From assembly GCA_020086605.1 (NCBI GenBank), contig JACBWW010000017.1, forward strand, positions 7,464,775 to 7,528,774: DNA of 64,000 nt, read 5' to 3'. The notes under the pieces are model-generated. The model was not told the origin of the DNA. It did not search any database and was given only the letters and a program-made list of their open reading frames with translations. Below are positions 1-12,470 of this stretch, piece after piece; position 1 is the first letter of the stretch; every line of letters starts with the position of its first letter. Both the position numbers and the translations under genes were made by a program. The stretch comes from Lanius collurio. Lineage: Eukaryota > Chordata > Aves > Passeriformes > Laniidae.

Positions 1-619
1 GCTGATTTGCAAAGTTGTTTGCTTTCCTTGAGCAAGAAGGTGAATTCCTTGAAATGGGAATCCTGGGTATAATTAGGTAAAATTGCCATCAAGGTCACAT
101 TTCAGGAAATATTGAAGAAATTGTGCTGGGCAAGAAAGGCAGAAAGGACAGAGGAGTAGAATTGTATTTTGGGAGTGGCAGCAATTGCTACCTCATATTG
201 AGAATTTGCCCTGCTTTTCATACTTAACCATTTGCCAAAAGGTAGACAAGAAATATAAAGTTCCTTCATAAAAGCAGGTTAATGCCATGAACATACCATC
301 ACAAAGAGAGGAAAATAATAATAAATCTTTGCATTTATTAGAAATTTTGGATAGGCAGAGAAGAGCTGTAACAGTGCTGGCACTCAGTTTCTCACTACCT
401 AGAAGCTGAATATACATATCCCTTGCTTGTTACTGTAAGATACACCTTTATGATACTTTTTTTCCTATTTTTTTGTGTGGACACACTCCATTCAAACCTT
501 TTTTTGGAAGAATTCAAGTCTAAAAATGACAAAATTCATCAAAGTTGGCAATGACTGAGAAAGGCAGTCACACCATGTGCCTGTCCTCTTACCAGCGCTA
601 TGGTCAGGCCAGTGGCCTA
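1..619. other. unique noncoding DNA, nothing recognised
   Basis: AT-rich single-copy sequence. I see no repeat family, splice-flanked open frame or RNA gene here. The short open frames are of chance length. Confidence 0.5.
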
Positions 620-838
620 AGTTGCACCAGGAGAGGTTTAGAGAAAAATTCCTTCACAGAAGGGGTTGTCAGGCCTTGGAACAGGCTGCCCAGGGAAGTG
701 GTGGAGTCACCATCCCTGGAAGTGTTCAAAAAACGTGTAGATATGGCACATGGGGTCATGGGTTAGTGGTGAACGTGGTGGTGCTGCTGGGTTGATGCTT
801 GGACTTGATCTTAGAGGTTCCAGCTTCTATTATTCTGA
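620..838 (+). mobile_element. CR1 LINE fragment (3' end)
   Basis: The sequence runs through the standard avian CR1 3' region. It starts with 'caccaggagaggttta', continues with 'ccttcacagaaggggttgtc' and 'aacaggctgcccagggaagt', and then reaches 'gttgatgcttggacttgatc'. The sense strand is plus. The element is 5'-truncated, as most CR1 copies are, and its reading frames are noncoding relics. Its tail near 825-838 is degraded compared with the usual attctgtg repeat, which suggests an older copy. Confidence 0.85.
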
Positions 839-1895
839 AATTTTGTGTTACAAAGTCTTCAATATTATGACAAAACCCAGTTCTTTTAAACTTAAAAGTC
901 TCCTGTGTGCCTCTAAGTTCCTGAGGATCTAAAGGAAACCACCAGTACTTTATGTACTTTTATATATTGTCCATTTCCCTCTACTCCAGCCCTTTCAGTC
1001 TCTCAGAGTTCTCTGCATGCTTTTTTACCCATCAGATCAACACACAAGGGAGAGCCAGGTCCTTTCTGTGACATGAGAGAGCCAGATAGATCTGAGACTG
1101 GCATCTGTGAATGTCAGAACAATCCCCTCCCATCCTGTCTACATCAGTCTCCCTGAAGCAGACCCAAATCCTACACCCTGCTTTGGCATCGTGCGCTGCT
1201 CGCAGCCAGTCCATTGGCTGGGTGACAGACAGAAAAGAAGAAAGAAAAAAACCAAACCCTGGTCTGCTACAGTTTAAATGTTTGACTCAAAAACAGGAAA
1301 CAGCTGAGCAGACTGACATCCAAGCTGGTGGCAGGATGTTTTGTCCCTGGGAAGTTCAGCTCTACTTTCACTGTTGACAGATGCCGGCTCTGAGACAGTG
1401 ACCTCTCTGTTTTCCCCGGAACACTGCAATTGCCTCTCGGTCCCAAAGGAATGCTCACAGCCTGGGGAGGCTCTCTGATACCCCACACAGCATCATCTTC
1501 TCCTGTCTGAGCATTGCTTGCTGAACAGTCAAGGCACAGTCTTCTTCTCCAGGGTGAAAGACTCCTAATCCAGTTCAAACTGGACTTGGAGGTTTCCTAT
1601 TCAAGGGCAGCACCACCACTGTCCTTAGCATTTGAGTAACAAAAGTTACTCAGTACTTACAACATCAGTTGCAAAATGAAAGCCTCGTGACAGCCCTGCA
1701 GCACATTTTCATTTTCTGATCTGTGGTTTTCCTTGAAACCATCTCTGTGTGAGTCATCTAACCTGGCTCAGGCGTGGTGATCAGTGGTGGGTGTGGCAGA
1801 GGTCGGACACAAATCATCTGACAGGTCTTTTCTGTGGTGTTCTGCATGAATAGAAATTTCCCCAGCCACTAACAATGTCTATTATCTCTCTGCAG
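839..1895. other. unique noncoding DNA
   Basis: No repeat or gene is recognised. The last 20 bases form a pyrimidine-rich tract ending in 'ctctctgcag', which could act as the splice acceptor of the candidate exon that follows. Confidence 0.45.
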
Positions 1896-1968
1896 ATACA
1901 ACTCAGGTGTGCCCTGAAAATAAAGAAAATGATCTTACTCCTCCACTTGAGCACTGTATTAGGACAAA
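1896..1968 (+). CDS. candidate internal coding exon, protein not recognised
   Basis: The sequence shows a pyrimidine-rich acceptor ending in 'tatctctctgcag' directly before 1896 and a near-consensus donor 'gtaagt' directly after 1968. These bound a 73-bp segment. One frame (codons starting at 1898) is open throughout and reads TTQVCPENKE followed by NDLTPPLEHCIRT, with two cysteines and charged residues. A second frame is also open and contains an in-frame ATG followed by a hydrophobic run (MILLLHLSTVLGQ), so a signal-peptide first coding exon is the alternative reading. The exon would start after one base and end after two bases of a codon. I do not recognise the protein. Splice-like signals this good also occur by chance in 64 kb, so this is only a candidate. 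Confidence 0.3.
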
Positions 1969-4900
1969 GTAAGTGAAATTACAGTTTTTCATACAGATAT
2001 ATGCAGTTGTTGATACAAGTAACACATGTGAGGCTGTAGTGTCAAAAAGAATATTTCAGCAGGTAAAGCTGAGAAATCACTGCTTAAAAATCACAAAGGA
2101 TCTGAATGAGCCAGGCTGTGGTAGGTATTACACATTTAATTATGTTACTGTAATTAATGTTGAACTGTCCAAGGTGTTCATTCTTAGAGGAACCTTCACT
2201 ACATCACCAAGAACTGACTGAGCCAAATTCAGTCTGAGAGCACAGCTTGGCTGTAATAGATCTAAATTCAGATTCCCCAAAGTGCTTGATGCCTGTTGCA
2301 GAGGTATAATGAGGAAAGGAGAAAAATTATTCAATTTTCGTCAGTCTTTTCTGAAGAACAAAAGGGGTGACCTGGGTGTTGTTTTGAATGCATGAAGCCC
2401 CATTGAACAGTCTCAGTTTTCTCCAGCTGTCTGTAGACAGCACAGGGTTTGTCAGGACCACAAAACACCACATTTTGTGCAGTCATTCATGACAGTTCTT
2501 AGCTCATATTCTCTCCTTAAATACAAGGTTTAGTTCCTGTTGTTTTGGGATTTTCGTGAGCACCTTGAGGCCTATGTAAGCAATTCATCCAAGTCACACT
2601 GAAATTAATGGGAACATTTTCAGCTTAGTGAGACATGAAAGAAGCAAAATGGAGAAATTTAACTGGGCAGAAAATTCAGCTTCATATGAATTCCAGCATG
2701 GCTATCGGAATATCTCTGGAGCAAGAAGTGAAAGCCTCATTGTCAGAGACCGTAACATTGGTTATATCAGCAAGCCAGGCAGCCTCAGGTTTCTCTTGCA
2801 ATTCCTCTCCTGTCCTTGCTACAATTTGCTCTGTTAAAAGAAAAAAAAAACAGCAGAAAACAAATAAATGACAGTGGCTGCCAATGATCAGAAAGTCACT
2901 TAAAGTTAGAAGAGGCATCCTGCAAGGTGACAGCAGTGACATCTGTCCATCCTTCCTGCACATACAGATTTTATTGATTCTTCTATTGATTTCCCGTGAC
3001 ACTTAAGCATGATTGCAAACTCAAATAAATAATGTATAACCTCAGAAAGCCCCACAGGGAGAATAATGCATGCAAGTACTTAAAGTCTTAGAATATCTTC
3101 CATTCCTGGCATTGTGTCAGGGTTATACAGTGTTGGTAGTGCTGCTTTTTGTTTATTTTAAATTCCCTGCTTTAATCTGCTGGAGAAGTATATTACCAGC
3201 AAATTCCAGTGTCAATTTATTTTGTTTGTAGCATTCTCAGCACTGTCTGATTTACCCTGGGCAGTTTGGCTCCTTGTTTTCAGTGTTCTCCCTTTGCTTT
3301 GAGGGTATTTATTTAAGTGTGGCCTTGATGCAAAAGGTTTTTCATGTCAAATTTTTCCTTTTTGTTTTAAGATTTTTTTCTTCAGCTGTGGAACAGTATA
3401 TAAGGAAAAGTAAAAACCAACCCAAGTAACCAAAATTTTAACAATTTAGCAGGTAAAAAAGAGGGATGTTTTCTATCATACAACCATGGAAAATACTCCT
3501 AAATTAATTTTTAATAAAGCAAAGAGCTGTTACTTATTTTGATGAAGAATTCATGATGAAGCTCCGTATCAGACTTCTCTCATCAAAAAATGCAGGATAA
3601 TTTCTCAGGCAGAGTGGAGAATTTCACAGTCTGAAGAATCAAACTAGGACAATTTACTATCATTAATTGGTTTTGTTGTTAATTGGGGATTTTTCCTTCC
3701 ATTCACATGCCTCAGTTCTGGTTTAATCCATGACAAGCCCATCACTTACCCCAATACCTGAGCACCACCATCCTGTAACACACCAAATTTTGTGCCTCAC
3801 ATCTACCTGTTGTGTGTTCTCTTACCCTCTCCTAAAGGGAAAACTCAATGGCTAATAGGCTGGCTTTGCATTTAGATATTAATATTAATAATAACATTAT
3901 TAATAATAATCATAATCATAACCATTATAGTAATGTTGTTAATGCTATTATTATCAGAAGAATGGTTTTGCTTCTGCAGGAGGAGGAGGCTCATGTTTTC
4001 AGTCCCTGTTGTATAAAACATCAGAGGAGTTTAGTTCTGAGTTTAAAGCAGATAACCCTTCAGCTGGCTCTGGAATGACCAGTCACCACCAGGTATCACT
4101 GCAACCAAAAAATGGACAAGTTATAAGTGCTTTTCTTGTGGCTCCCAGCCCCAGACATCTGTGGCAGCAGTCGGATTCTGGCCCAGGGATGTCTGGAATG
4201 TGCATCCCTGGGTTGTTTTGGAGATGCCGTGCAGACAACTTATCCTGTTCTTCCCTGAGGAATACTCTTATATCACAGTCCTGATCCTCAGCATTGGGGG
4301 AAATAATATCTGTTGGCCTGAGGGGAACCAAACTGTGATCTGATACTTTAACCTGAATTCAGCAGTGTGTTTTATTAACCCTCTGTGGTAGTGGGGCTGT
4401 GGGATTCATGAGTTCACCCGTTGGCTGTGAAGTGAAACACCCAGAGGGAATTTAGTGGATAAGAGAAGAGCAGAGCCTGGGCTTTCCACCCTGAATTATT
4501 GATGTGCTCCAAAACAATACCAAATTATCAGCCCAGGAGATGCTCACTGAGTGCTATTCCAGGCTGAGCATTGTTTGGACCCTGACCTGTTCCTCTTCAG
4601 TTCCCGTTGACTCCGTGACCCGTGGGTGAGGTTGTGCTTGAAGCAGATGGGTCAAATGTAGTTTTCCTTTTGCTGATCTGATAAATTATAATTGAATCAG
4701 CAGCTAGAAAATGCCTCACTGTAAATTACACTGTGGTAGGATAGATTGGAGAAGTGATCCCCTGTACTGTCCAGGGGGTTTTGTATCTCTTTGTAAATAA
4801 AAGACTTGTTCAGCACCTGGAGTGAGATTCCTCACTCTTTGACACCTTTTCTTGTGCAGATGCCAGAGGGAAAAAAAGTTTTGGACCTGTCTCATAGAAG

Positions 4901-6676
4901 CAAACAGCCAAAGGCTGCTTTTCAGTCTAAAAAATGGTTTGAAAATAAACCTCGGAGATGAGGCTTGTTCTGAAAGTTACCTTCAGTCCTGCTTCAAAAA
5001 TTATGTTCTATTCAAGCTCTTTGTGGAAAGCCTGTTTTAAAAAAGGCCAGTTCCTCACTGCACAGTGATTAACAACATCCTTACCAACTGCAAAAGTGGT
5101 GTCAGCAATATGGGTAATTCCCCAGGGCACAGAGCAGATTTCATCTGATGTCTTTTGGCCTCTGTGAGGCCTCTGTGGATCCCTCTCAAAGCTTTAATCA
5201 CCCTGGTGAGATAGAAAATTGTGCCTTGGGAAGATTGGAGACAAAGATAAGGGATGATTTGATGGTATTACCTGAAAAATCCAGTGGGGACAGAAGGTGG
5301 CAATTTTATTTTCCATTTGCTTGCTTAAGGGGTGACATTCCTAACAGGGACAGCTCTCACCTCTGACAAATGCCAGACTAAACTGAATATCTGCACATGA
5401 AACATACTTTAACTTGTGAGGCATCTCTGCTGTGTATTCTTGCTAAGTATTCCTGGGATGGAGACAAAATCTGCAACTTTTTCAATTTTTATTTTCTCAT
5501 CGAAGTAAAAAACAGAAGGCAAAAATTTCACAACAGCCCTCAGATGGTCACTTCCTTTGAGACACTGCCCTGCTGACTGCATGAATTCAGCTTTTGGTTT
5601 TGCTTTACGCTTAATTGGCTTGCTCAGCCCAAGGACTGAGCTGCCATACCCCTGCTGACACATCCTGTCCTCGGTGACAGAAAGAATGTGGCACTGGCAG
5701 CTCTCTGTTCCCTCCACCCCCTCACCAATGTCTTAACTACTCTGAGACAGATTCTCAGAATACATATTTTCAATGGATATACTCAGAACTGGGAATGCAA
5801 CAGTTTAGTTCCCAGAAAATGTGGACCGTGACCTTGCAAATGAGAAAAGCCACAGCCAAGGGTGAATTCATGCTGTGAGGGGTCAGTTGACTCGCTTCAG
5901 GGAGGTGACTGGAGAGCATCATCCTGCTTTCACCAGGTTTTGGGGCAGATCTTTGTCTTTTTCCATGGTTTGAAAACACGTTTTGTGGCAAATGCATGGC
6001 CTCCTTTGCATTCAGTCACATTCCTGTGGTGGGCAGCTGAGAGGTGGCAGCCCATGCAGAGCCAGGAATTAAGAACATGGAAGGGTCCAGACTCACCTGG
6101 AAACACTGTTCCCAGTGTCATTCTGAAGGAGGAATAAGGGCTGAGAAAAGCAAAAGCTCAGCGCAGGAAAAGTGAAACATCACCATCAAAATGAGCCATG
6201 GAAGGCTTGGAGGAGCCAGGGTGAGGAGCAAAGAGAGGTGCTCAGTGAGGTGATCCAGGCACAGGATCTCAGAGTCAGAGGGTTCCTAATCAGAGCTGAA
6301 CAGGAGGGTGCAAATTGCCTACTGACAGCTGAGACTGAGTGTTCTGGTTATTTGGGGTTAATTCTTGTACCCACCTTGGGCATTCCCCAATTATTCTGTC
6401 CAACATGAAGCTCCTTGTTGTGAATCAGCTGCTGCTGAGGACTTTCTGTTGCCCAGGAGAGGCTGGAGGAAGGGTCAGGACAGGGACCTCCAACATTGGC
6501 ACCTAAAATCAGGGGCTACAACTCCCTCACTTCTGCCCCATTCCCACCGAGATGTGAGTAGTTATCCCAAACAAGTCCATCCCAATCTCTCTGAGGTTCC
6601 TTGAGTTGCTGAAGGCTGTGGGTTTGCCTTTCCAGTGATGAACTGATGGTTGTCAAAGGCTTGCTTTCATTTCCAG
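1969..6676. other. unique noncoding DNA, possible intron
   Basis: No mobile element is clearly recognised. It holds an AT-rich trinucleotide-like stretch near 3.9 kb (listed separately). The open frames, up to about 100 codons, look like chance. If the exons at 1896 and 6677 are real, this is the intron between them. Confidence 0.4.
3876..3956. repeat. degenerate AAT/ATT trinucleotide repeat
   Basis: The stretch is built from interrupted units such as 'aatattaataataacatt' and 'aataataatcataatcata'. It is an impure AAT/CAT microsatellite and is likely polymorphic. Confidence 0.75.
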
Positions 6677-6725
6677 GTGGCAAGGAGCTGTCATCGACTG
6701 GAACGGCACGGAGCCCATCTTGTGA
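6677..6725 (+). CDS. candidate terminal coding exon, protein not recognised
   Basis: It follows a plausible acceptor, 'ttgctttcatttccag', ending at 6676. If the first G completes a codon left open by two bases, the frame reads WQGAVIDWNGTEPIL and then stops at TGA. That phase is exactly what the donor of the candidate exon at 1896-1968 supplies (AA plus G gives Lys). The other two frames are also open for a while, reaching about 17 and 33 residues, so the coding frame is not certain. The segment has several CpGs, unlike its surroundings. Polyadenylation-like AATAAA motifs lie downstream around 7.60 and 7.81 kb. I do not recognise the product, and there is no independent evidence of expression. 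Confidence 0.22.
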
Positions 6726-8112
6726 CTGATGTGACCTGCGCTTTATTTGGGAAGACCAAAAGGAAACGACTGAATTAGCATATTCCTATTCCCACCAATA
6801 CAGGAAATGGGGCAGTTTGAGATGAGGAAGAATGACATGGTTTACAGGCTGGCAGAGTTTCACCTCAGTCACCTCGTGCTTCAGACATTTTGCTTACAAT
6901 ATAAACAACACTGACGTAAATTCCTCGTCACTGCCTTTAGCATAAAGCTCCTGAGGGCAGGCTGGGTTCCCACCACCAAATCAAAGTTACAGATGAAGCA
7001 GAGAAGTCGTCAACATCCCCTTGAGGTCTCCTTCTGGATCCACTCTGTATCCTGCAATTGTTTGGAAGCATCTGATGGAAGATGCTGAACCCAGATTTCT
7101 CTCACTTTTACAGCCTTCTCTGTCCTGCCTTGCTCTCCCCTGACAAAACTCCAGTGCCACTACAAAACATCATCCAAGGAATAGATGTTCACCTCGTTAC
7201 CTGGTGTTAGTAAGCCTCATTTTGCACTAAATAGGTTGGTGACCATCTGGGCTTTTCAGGGGAAGCCTGGCCTAGACCAAGTCCTCGTTGTGTCATAAAT
7301 TTGCAGTAAGGATTGTGGTTCTGTGTTACCAAAATAATCCCATTAGTACGTTCCTAGTACTGGGTGCAGTTGGTGTGTAACAGTGCCTCGTGCTGATATA
7401 GCTCATTTTTCTTTCTGATAAGAGGCAGCTGTATCAGTATCTTTACATTTACACCTTTATTTCTACACGAGGGTTTAATTTACACCCAAGTGACAGGTTA
7501 GATCTGTGGTTTGTTTGTTCCTAACTACGAGAAAACAGAAGAGTTGTGTCGTTTTAAAGTTCAGATGGTGCCTATCTGTGATAGGTGCCAGTCTCCATGG
7601 TAAAATAAAGTGTGTGTGCTGGAATGAGTTGGAGATAGATCCTGAGGTACTGAAGCCACAATTTGTATTCGGATTAATTCTGTTCTAGCAACAAAATTGG
7701 AGCAAGTTACTGTACTGAAGGGTGGAAAAAATCACTTGGGGGGAAAAAAAAGCAGATAAAAGGTGTTCCTAGAATTATTCCTCTCTCCTAAGAGTGAATA
7801 TTTCATGGGAGTTCAATAAAGGACTTTTAGTTTCTGATGTTTATTGTAGCACCTTCTTCCTAGTGGCTGTGGAAACTCCTCCAGGTCCTGAAAAATGGGT
7901 ACAAAATCAATTTCTAGCAAAAATTCAGTGGTGTTCTGGGTGTAAGGTGGAGATACCAAACTGATTGTGCAAATGGGGATCTTGGGGAGTTAGCACTGGA
8001 GTTAGACTTGAAAACCAACCTGAATATAAGTTATAAAGGAGTACCAGAAAGGTTGAGATGGGCTTTGGATGAAGGTCTGCCTCCCCCTTTGCTTCCCATC
8101 CACATCAAACTG
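6726..8112. other. unique noncoding DNA
   Basis: No repeat family is recognised. AATAAA motifs around 7.60 kb and 7.81 kb could serve as polyadenylation signals for the candidate exon upstream, but such hexamers are frequent in AT-rich DNA. Confidence 0.35.
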
Positions 8113-8371
8113 TCATAGAATCACAGAATGGTTTGGGTTGGAAGGGAAATTAAAAACTCTCTCATTCCAACTCCCTGCCATGGCAGGGACACCTTCCACT
8201 GTCCCAGGCTGCTCCAAGCCCCATCCAACCTGGCCTTGGACACTGACAGGGATCCAGGGGCAGCCCCAGCTTCTCTGGGCACCCAGTGCCAGGGCCTGCC
8301 CACCCTCACAGGGAGGAATTTCTTCCTAATATCTCATCTAAACCTTCTTTCTGTCAGTTTGAAGCCATTAT
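8113..8371 (-). mobile_element. CR1 LINE fragment (3' end)
   Basis: It begins with 'tcatagaatcacagaatggt', the reverse complement of the CR1 terminal octamer region. It then runs 'ccatggcagggacaccttcc', 'ccccatccaacctggccttg' and 'ggaatttcttcctaatatct'. The order shows a minus-strand CR1 3' end. The copy is well preserved and truncated at its own 5' end near 8371. Confidence 0.92.
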
Positions 8372-11300
8372 ATGCAGTAAAGCATCTAGTTCCAGTTATT
8401 TTATTTATTCCAGTGGAATCATATCCATTTAGTTCATATCACATAGACAAACTTGTTAAAACTTGGTGAGATCTGATCTCCCAAAGAGATTCAGCCTCTG
8501 AGACTTCAGCAGCATCAGATCCATGCTTGTTTCTGACTCTGCTGCAGGGATGTTACGTGGCCTCTGGCAAGCCCTGTCATCCCTGTGTATTTGGGATGTG
8601 TTTGTGCTGTTGGCTGCAGGCAGATTCAGTAACACCTTGGGGATACCTCAGCCTGAGCTTCAGTGCTTCTGGGGAGTCCCAAACAGCCAGAGATCCCAGA
8701 TGTAAAACCTTTGAAATTTCTGTATTCTGTAGTCCACACTTTGTTCCATGAAACAAATGCAGTTTGATTTTTCCACCTGCCTCATAGGGCATCTGTAATA
8801 TAAAATTTTAAAGAGTGTATTTGGACAGAAAATGCTGCGGACATGACAAATGTTGGAAGATTTTTGGAACCAAAAAATTCCTTTCTGGTTTTTCCAGTCT
8901 ACTAAACCCACACCATTTATTTCAAAGCTTTAAACTATGTCAGATTGGAGACAACCTCCCACTCCCTGATAGCAGAGCAGCACAGATAAGGGCTCCTCTG
9001 GGGCAGGAGGGAGCTGAAATCTGGATGTCTGCAGTGCAGACGTGTTCAGGGGATCTGTTCTCTGTCCAGAGGAGGGGAGACACCAGGGTGTGGTGTATCT
9101 TTGCTTTAGGATGAGAAGAACTGTTCCTATAAAGGGAGCCCAAGAGGATTGTCTCCAGTGGATCACACCCATGAGGATGTAAGGATTTTTAGTGTATGAG
9201 AAAGAGGATGGATTGTTTGGAAATTGTGGTTTATGGGTTCTTGTGAAAGGTAAATGAAGATGAGGAGAGGCCTTGAACTCTCTCCCTCATTCTAAAACAG
9301 TCTCCAAAGAGCTTTGAGGCCTCCTTCATTTTGAAGTTATGGAGAATATTTTTGTTAAAACAGATTTTTCTTACCTATTATCTGTTGTCGTGCCCTTGTA
9401 TATTTGTTTGCAAAGTCCACTGCCCACCTGACAGTGAATTAACTCCAGATTCACCCACCCCTCACTCACAAAGATGGAAAAAAAGAACCTGGGCCACCTC
9501 CCCAAGCCACCTCCTGTGCAGGGCACCTCAGCACTGACGGGCTCCTTCCACCATCCTTGCTCCTGGAACCTGAAAGCAGCAGGTTCCTTCCACAGGGCTC
9601 AGTGCCAGTGCCTTTTATCAGGCAAAAGGAGTGGCTCTTGGCAAGAAATCTGCAACCAGAACATTAATTTAGATCTAAATACTCTCAAAAAATAATGCCA
9701 GAGCATTACCTGGTCGCTGCCTGCATCAAGACTTGCATGTTTTTATTCAATGTAAAGCACCAGCAATTATTTCCCTTAAGACATCACAGGGCTTTTTGGG
9801 TCAAGGCAATTCCAAATGTTCTGTGGCAGTGCACAAACCTTTGCACAGATCTGTGTAGAAACATCCTGTGCACAACATGCATCCAATCTTTTTAAATTAT
9901 ATTTTCCTCTTCTTTCTCTTTCTTTCTTTTTTTTTTTTTTTTTTTAATAATTTCCCAAACAGTGGGACTTCCTGAATGGAACAAAACAGTGCCCATTTGA
10001 TAACTGAGCATTAAAAGACACCAGTGATGTTGGCACTTGGTCTGCACAGTGTCTTCATTTCATTCTCTTTCCTTTTGTGGTATAAAAAATTACACCCTGT
10101 GCTGAAACCTGACCCCTTAACTAATAACAAACATTGCTTATTGTGCCTGGAGGTGTGAGCAGAGTTACTATTTTGGCAGGGTGTCATATCTACCACCTCT
10201 GTACCAAATGTTTATTTAGCTTTGTCTTGTACAGAATGTCCTGTACAATTAAAACATTTAAAGCACTGGTCAGGCAAAAGCCCAGATTTCCTCCTTGTTC
10301 TTTAATAATTGATTTGCTAGTGGAAATTAATCTGGGAGATTGAGTTGTGAATGTTTCATGGGCCTCATCAGGTCAGTAATGGAGAAATAATGGCAAGAGC
10401 AAAAAATGATGGTTGTGGGTAAAAAAATCACAATTTTATAAACCTGCTGCTTGTTTTTTACATCCCTGTCCTTATCCTGTTTAAATCCGGGAAAACTTTG
10501 AGATGTGATGACTGATACCATGAATGAATCCCTGCAGTCACTGTGGGTTTGAGTCTCAGGTGAACTAAAAATGACAACTTGAGTCTCTTGCTTTCAAATT
10601 TTCCCTTTCCTGGGGCAGATTTCTGTTTGTTTCTGTTTGTGATGTATCCACGGGGCCAGTTCGAAATGGCAGGAAATGGCCACTTCAGTAATCAAGGAAA
10701 GCTGAAGAGCTTGGAAGAATGACACCACCATAAGCCAAGTTTTCCATCAGGGATAAGTGGTTTAGGGGCTCTGAGGTTTCAATTGCTGAAAGTGAAGTAC
10801 TTGGAGAAGGCAGGATTTTTTTTCTGGTGCTGATTGGGAGCTACATTAAAAACCAGAGACATCAAATCACTGTTTTTTCCTGAAAATGCTTGCACCAATC
10901 TTTTGAAAGAGTACAATAATCAGTTCTTCAGAGGGTCTACATGATTTGGGGTATGATTGCAAAAACATAATGTGGTAAAAAAATACAGATTTCAATTATT
11001 TTGGTCACTCTGATTTATTTTCCTGTCCCAGAGTAAGTTTACTATGGAGGAAACTGCCCTGAATTTCACATTGTCCATACCTGGGGTATGCAGAGTTACT
11101 GTTCAGGTGATAAAAACCCTCACCAAAGTTTGTCCTGTGATAATTTGTCTCTTCAGCTCATGTTTGTAGAAATGTAAAAATCAAGAATCGAGCACCAAAG
11201 CGATAATGTTCGTAGTTTTATTTTACTTTTCATCAAAAAGATCATGTAAGAAACAGAGAAATTTTTTGTGGAATGGAAGTGGTTGCTCCTGCATCTCCGT

Positions 11301-12126
11301 ATGATCCCATCTGCTGCCTCTCCTAAGGAAAAGTCACTCCATTAAGGACAGTTTGTGTACACTCACACTCTTCACTTATTTGTTTTCATTGGCTATAAAA
11401 TAATAAATCCAACTCCAGCTCAGAAACAAGGAAGCACTTCCTCCTTAGCAGCCTTGTTTATAAAAGTAGAAAAGGGAAAAGGGCTTAATCAGGTATTTTA
11501 TTTGTCATTTCAAACAGGGTGGGGAGGGGTTGTTGGTACAGTGGAAAACAAGCAGATTTTGTGACATCCCTCACTAATACTTGCTGACTGTATCAGCAAG
11601 GAATCAAGCATGGATTTTGCAAGGAAAAAGTTGGGGGTTTTTGAGATAAATAATTATGAGTACTTCAACGTTTTGAGTTTCATCTGCTGTGGGTTTTTTT
11701 TTTATGACATTTCATTTTATTCTGAAGGAATTATGGATAACTACAGCTGTTGATCTTTGAGAAAGTCATGCTTAAAGGTGCAACTCAGCTATCCAGTGAT
11801 AGCACTGAGACTTTTCCAGACCCCCAAGTGAAAGCACTTTCTCTGATCTCCGGCTCTTGGCCTTACTGTGACTTTCAGGTGGTGTTTCAGTGTTTTCCAT
11901 GGCACTGCCCACATCCCATGCACTCCACATTCTTGCTCAACACAGATTAAAATGTCCTATAGCAACTCCTGGATCTGGGTGTCTTGATTTTCAAGGCCAG
12001 TTTATGAAAAAATAGAGCACAATGAGTTGGCTGTGGCCAGCCTGAGGTGAGGTGTTTAATGCAGAGATACTCAGAGGTGATAAATCTGCAGGGTGACTTT
12101 AATATGGCTCTGAAGATGAATTCCAG
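8372..12126. other. unique noncoding DNA
   Basis: Single-copy sequence apart from one pyrimidine/poly-T tract near 9.9 kb. I see no exon with both good splice sites and no recognisable element. Confidence 0.4.
9906..9945. repeat. pyrimidine / poly-T tract
   Basis: A TTTC-rich stretch grades into an uninterrupted run of about 19 T. Confidence 0.9.
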
Positions 12127-12470
12127 CTGAGCTGGAGCAAGTCCAGAGCAGCTCCATGAGGACGATTAGAGGGATGAAATACCTCTCCTTTGAGGAAAAG
12201 CTGAAAGATTTGGGGTTGTTTAGCCTGGACAAGAGAAGGCTTAGAGAAGGGGAGACCTTTGAGCCCTTTCCAGTGCCTAAAGGGGCTCCAAGAGAGCTGG
12301 AGAAGGACTTGGGACAAGGGCATGGAGAGACAGGACAAAGGGGAATGGCTTCAGACTGAGAGAGGGCAGGATTAGGTGGGATACTGGGAAGGAATTGTTC
12401 CCTGTGAGGGTGGGCAGGCCCTGGCACAGGGTGCCCAGAGAAGCTGTGGCTGCCCCTGGATCCCTGGACA
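12127..12470 (+). mobile_element. CR1 LINE fragment (3' region)
   Basis: CR1 sense-strand landmarks appear in order: 'ctcctttgaggaaaagctga', 'gttgtttagcctggacaaga', 'gaatggcttcagactgagag', 'cctgtgagggtgggcaggcc' and 'cccagagaagctgtggctgc'. The copy stops before the usual tail, so it is truncated at both ends. Confidence 0.9.

Noticed and set aside
4795..4801. AATAAA motif as a gene end
   Set aside because: There is no acceptor-bounded exon upstream, and AATAAA hexamers are frequent in this AT-rich sequence.
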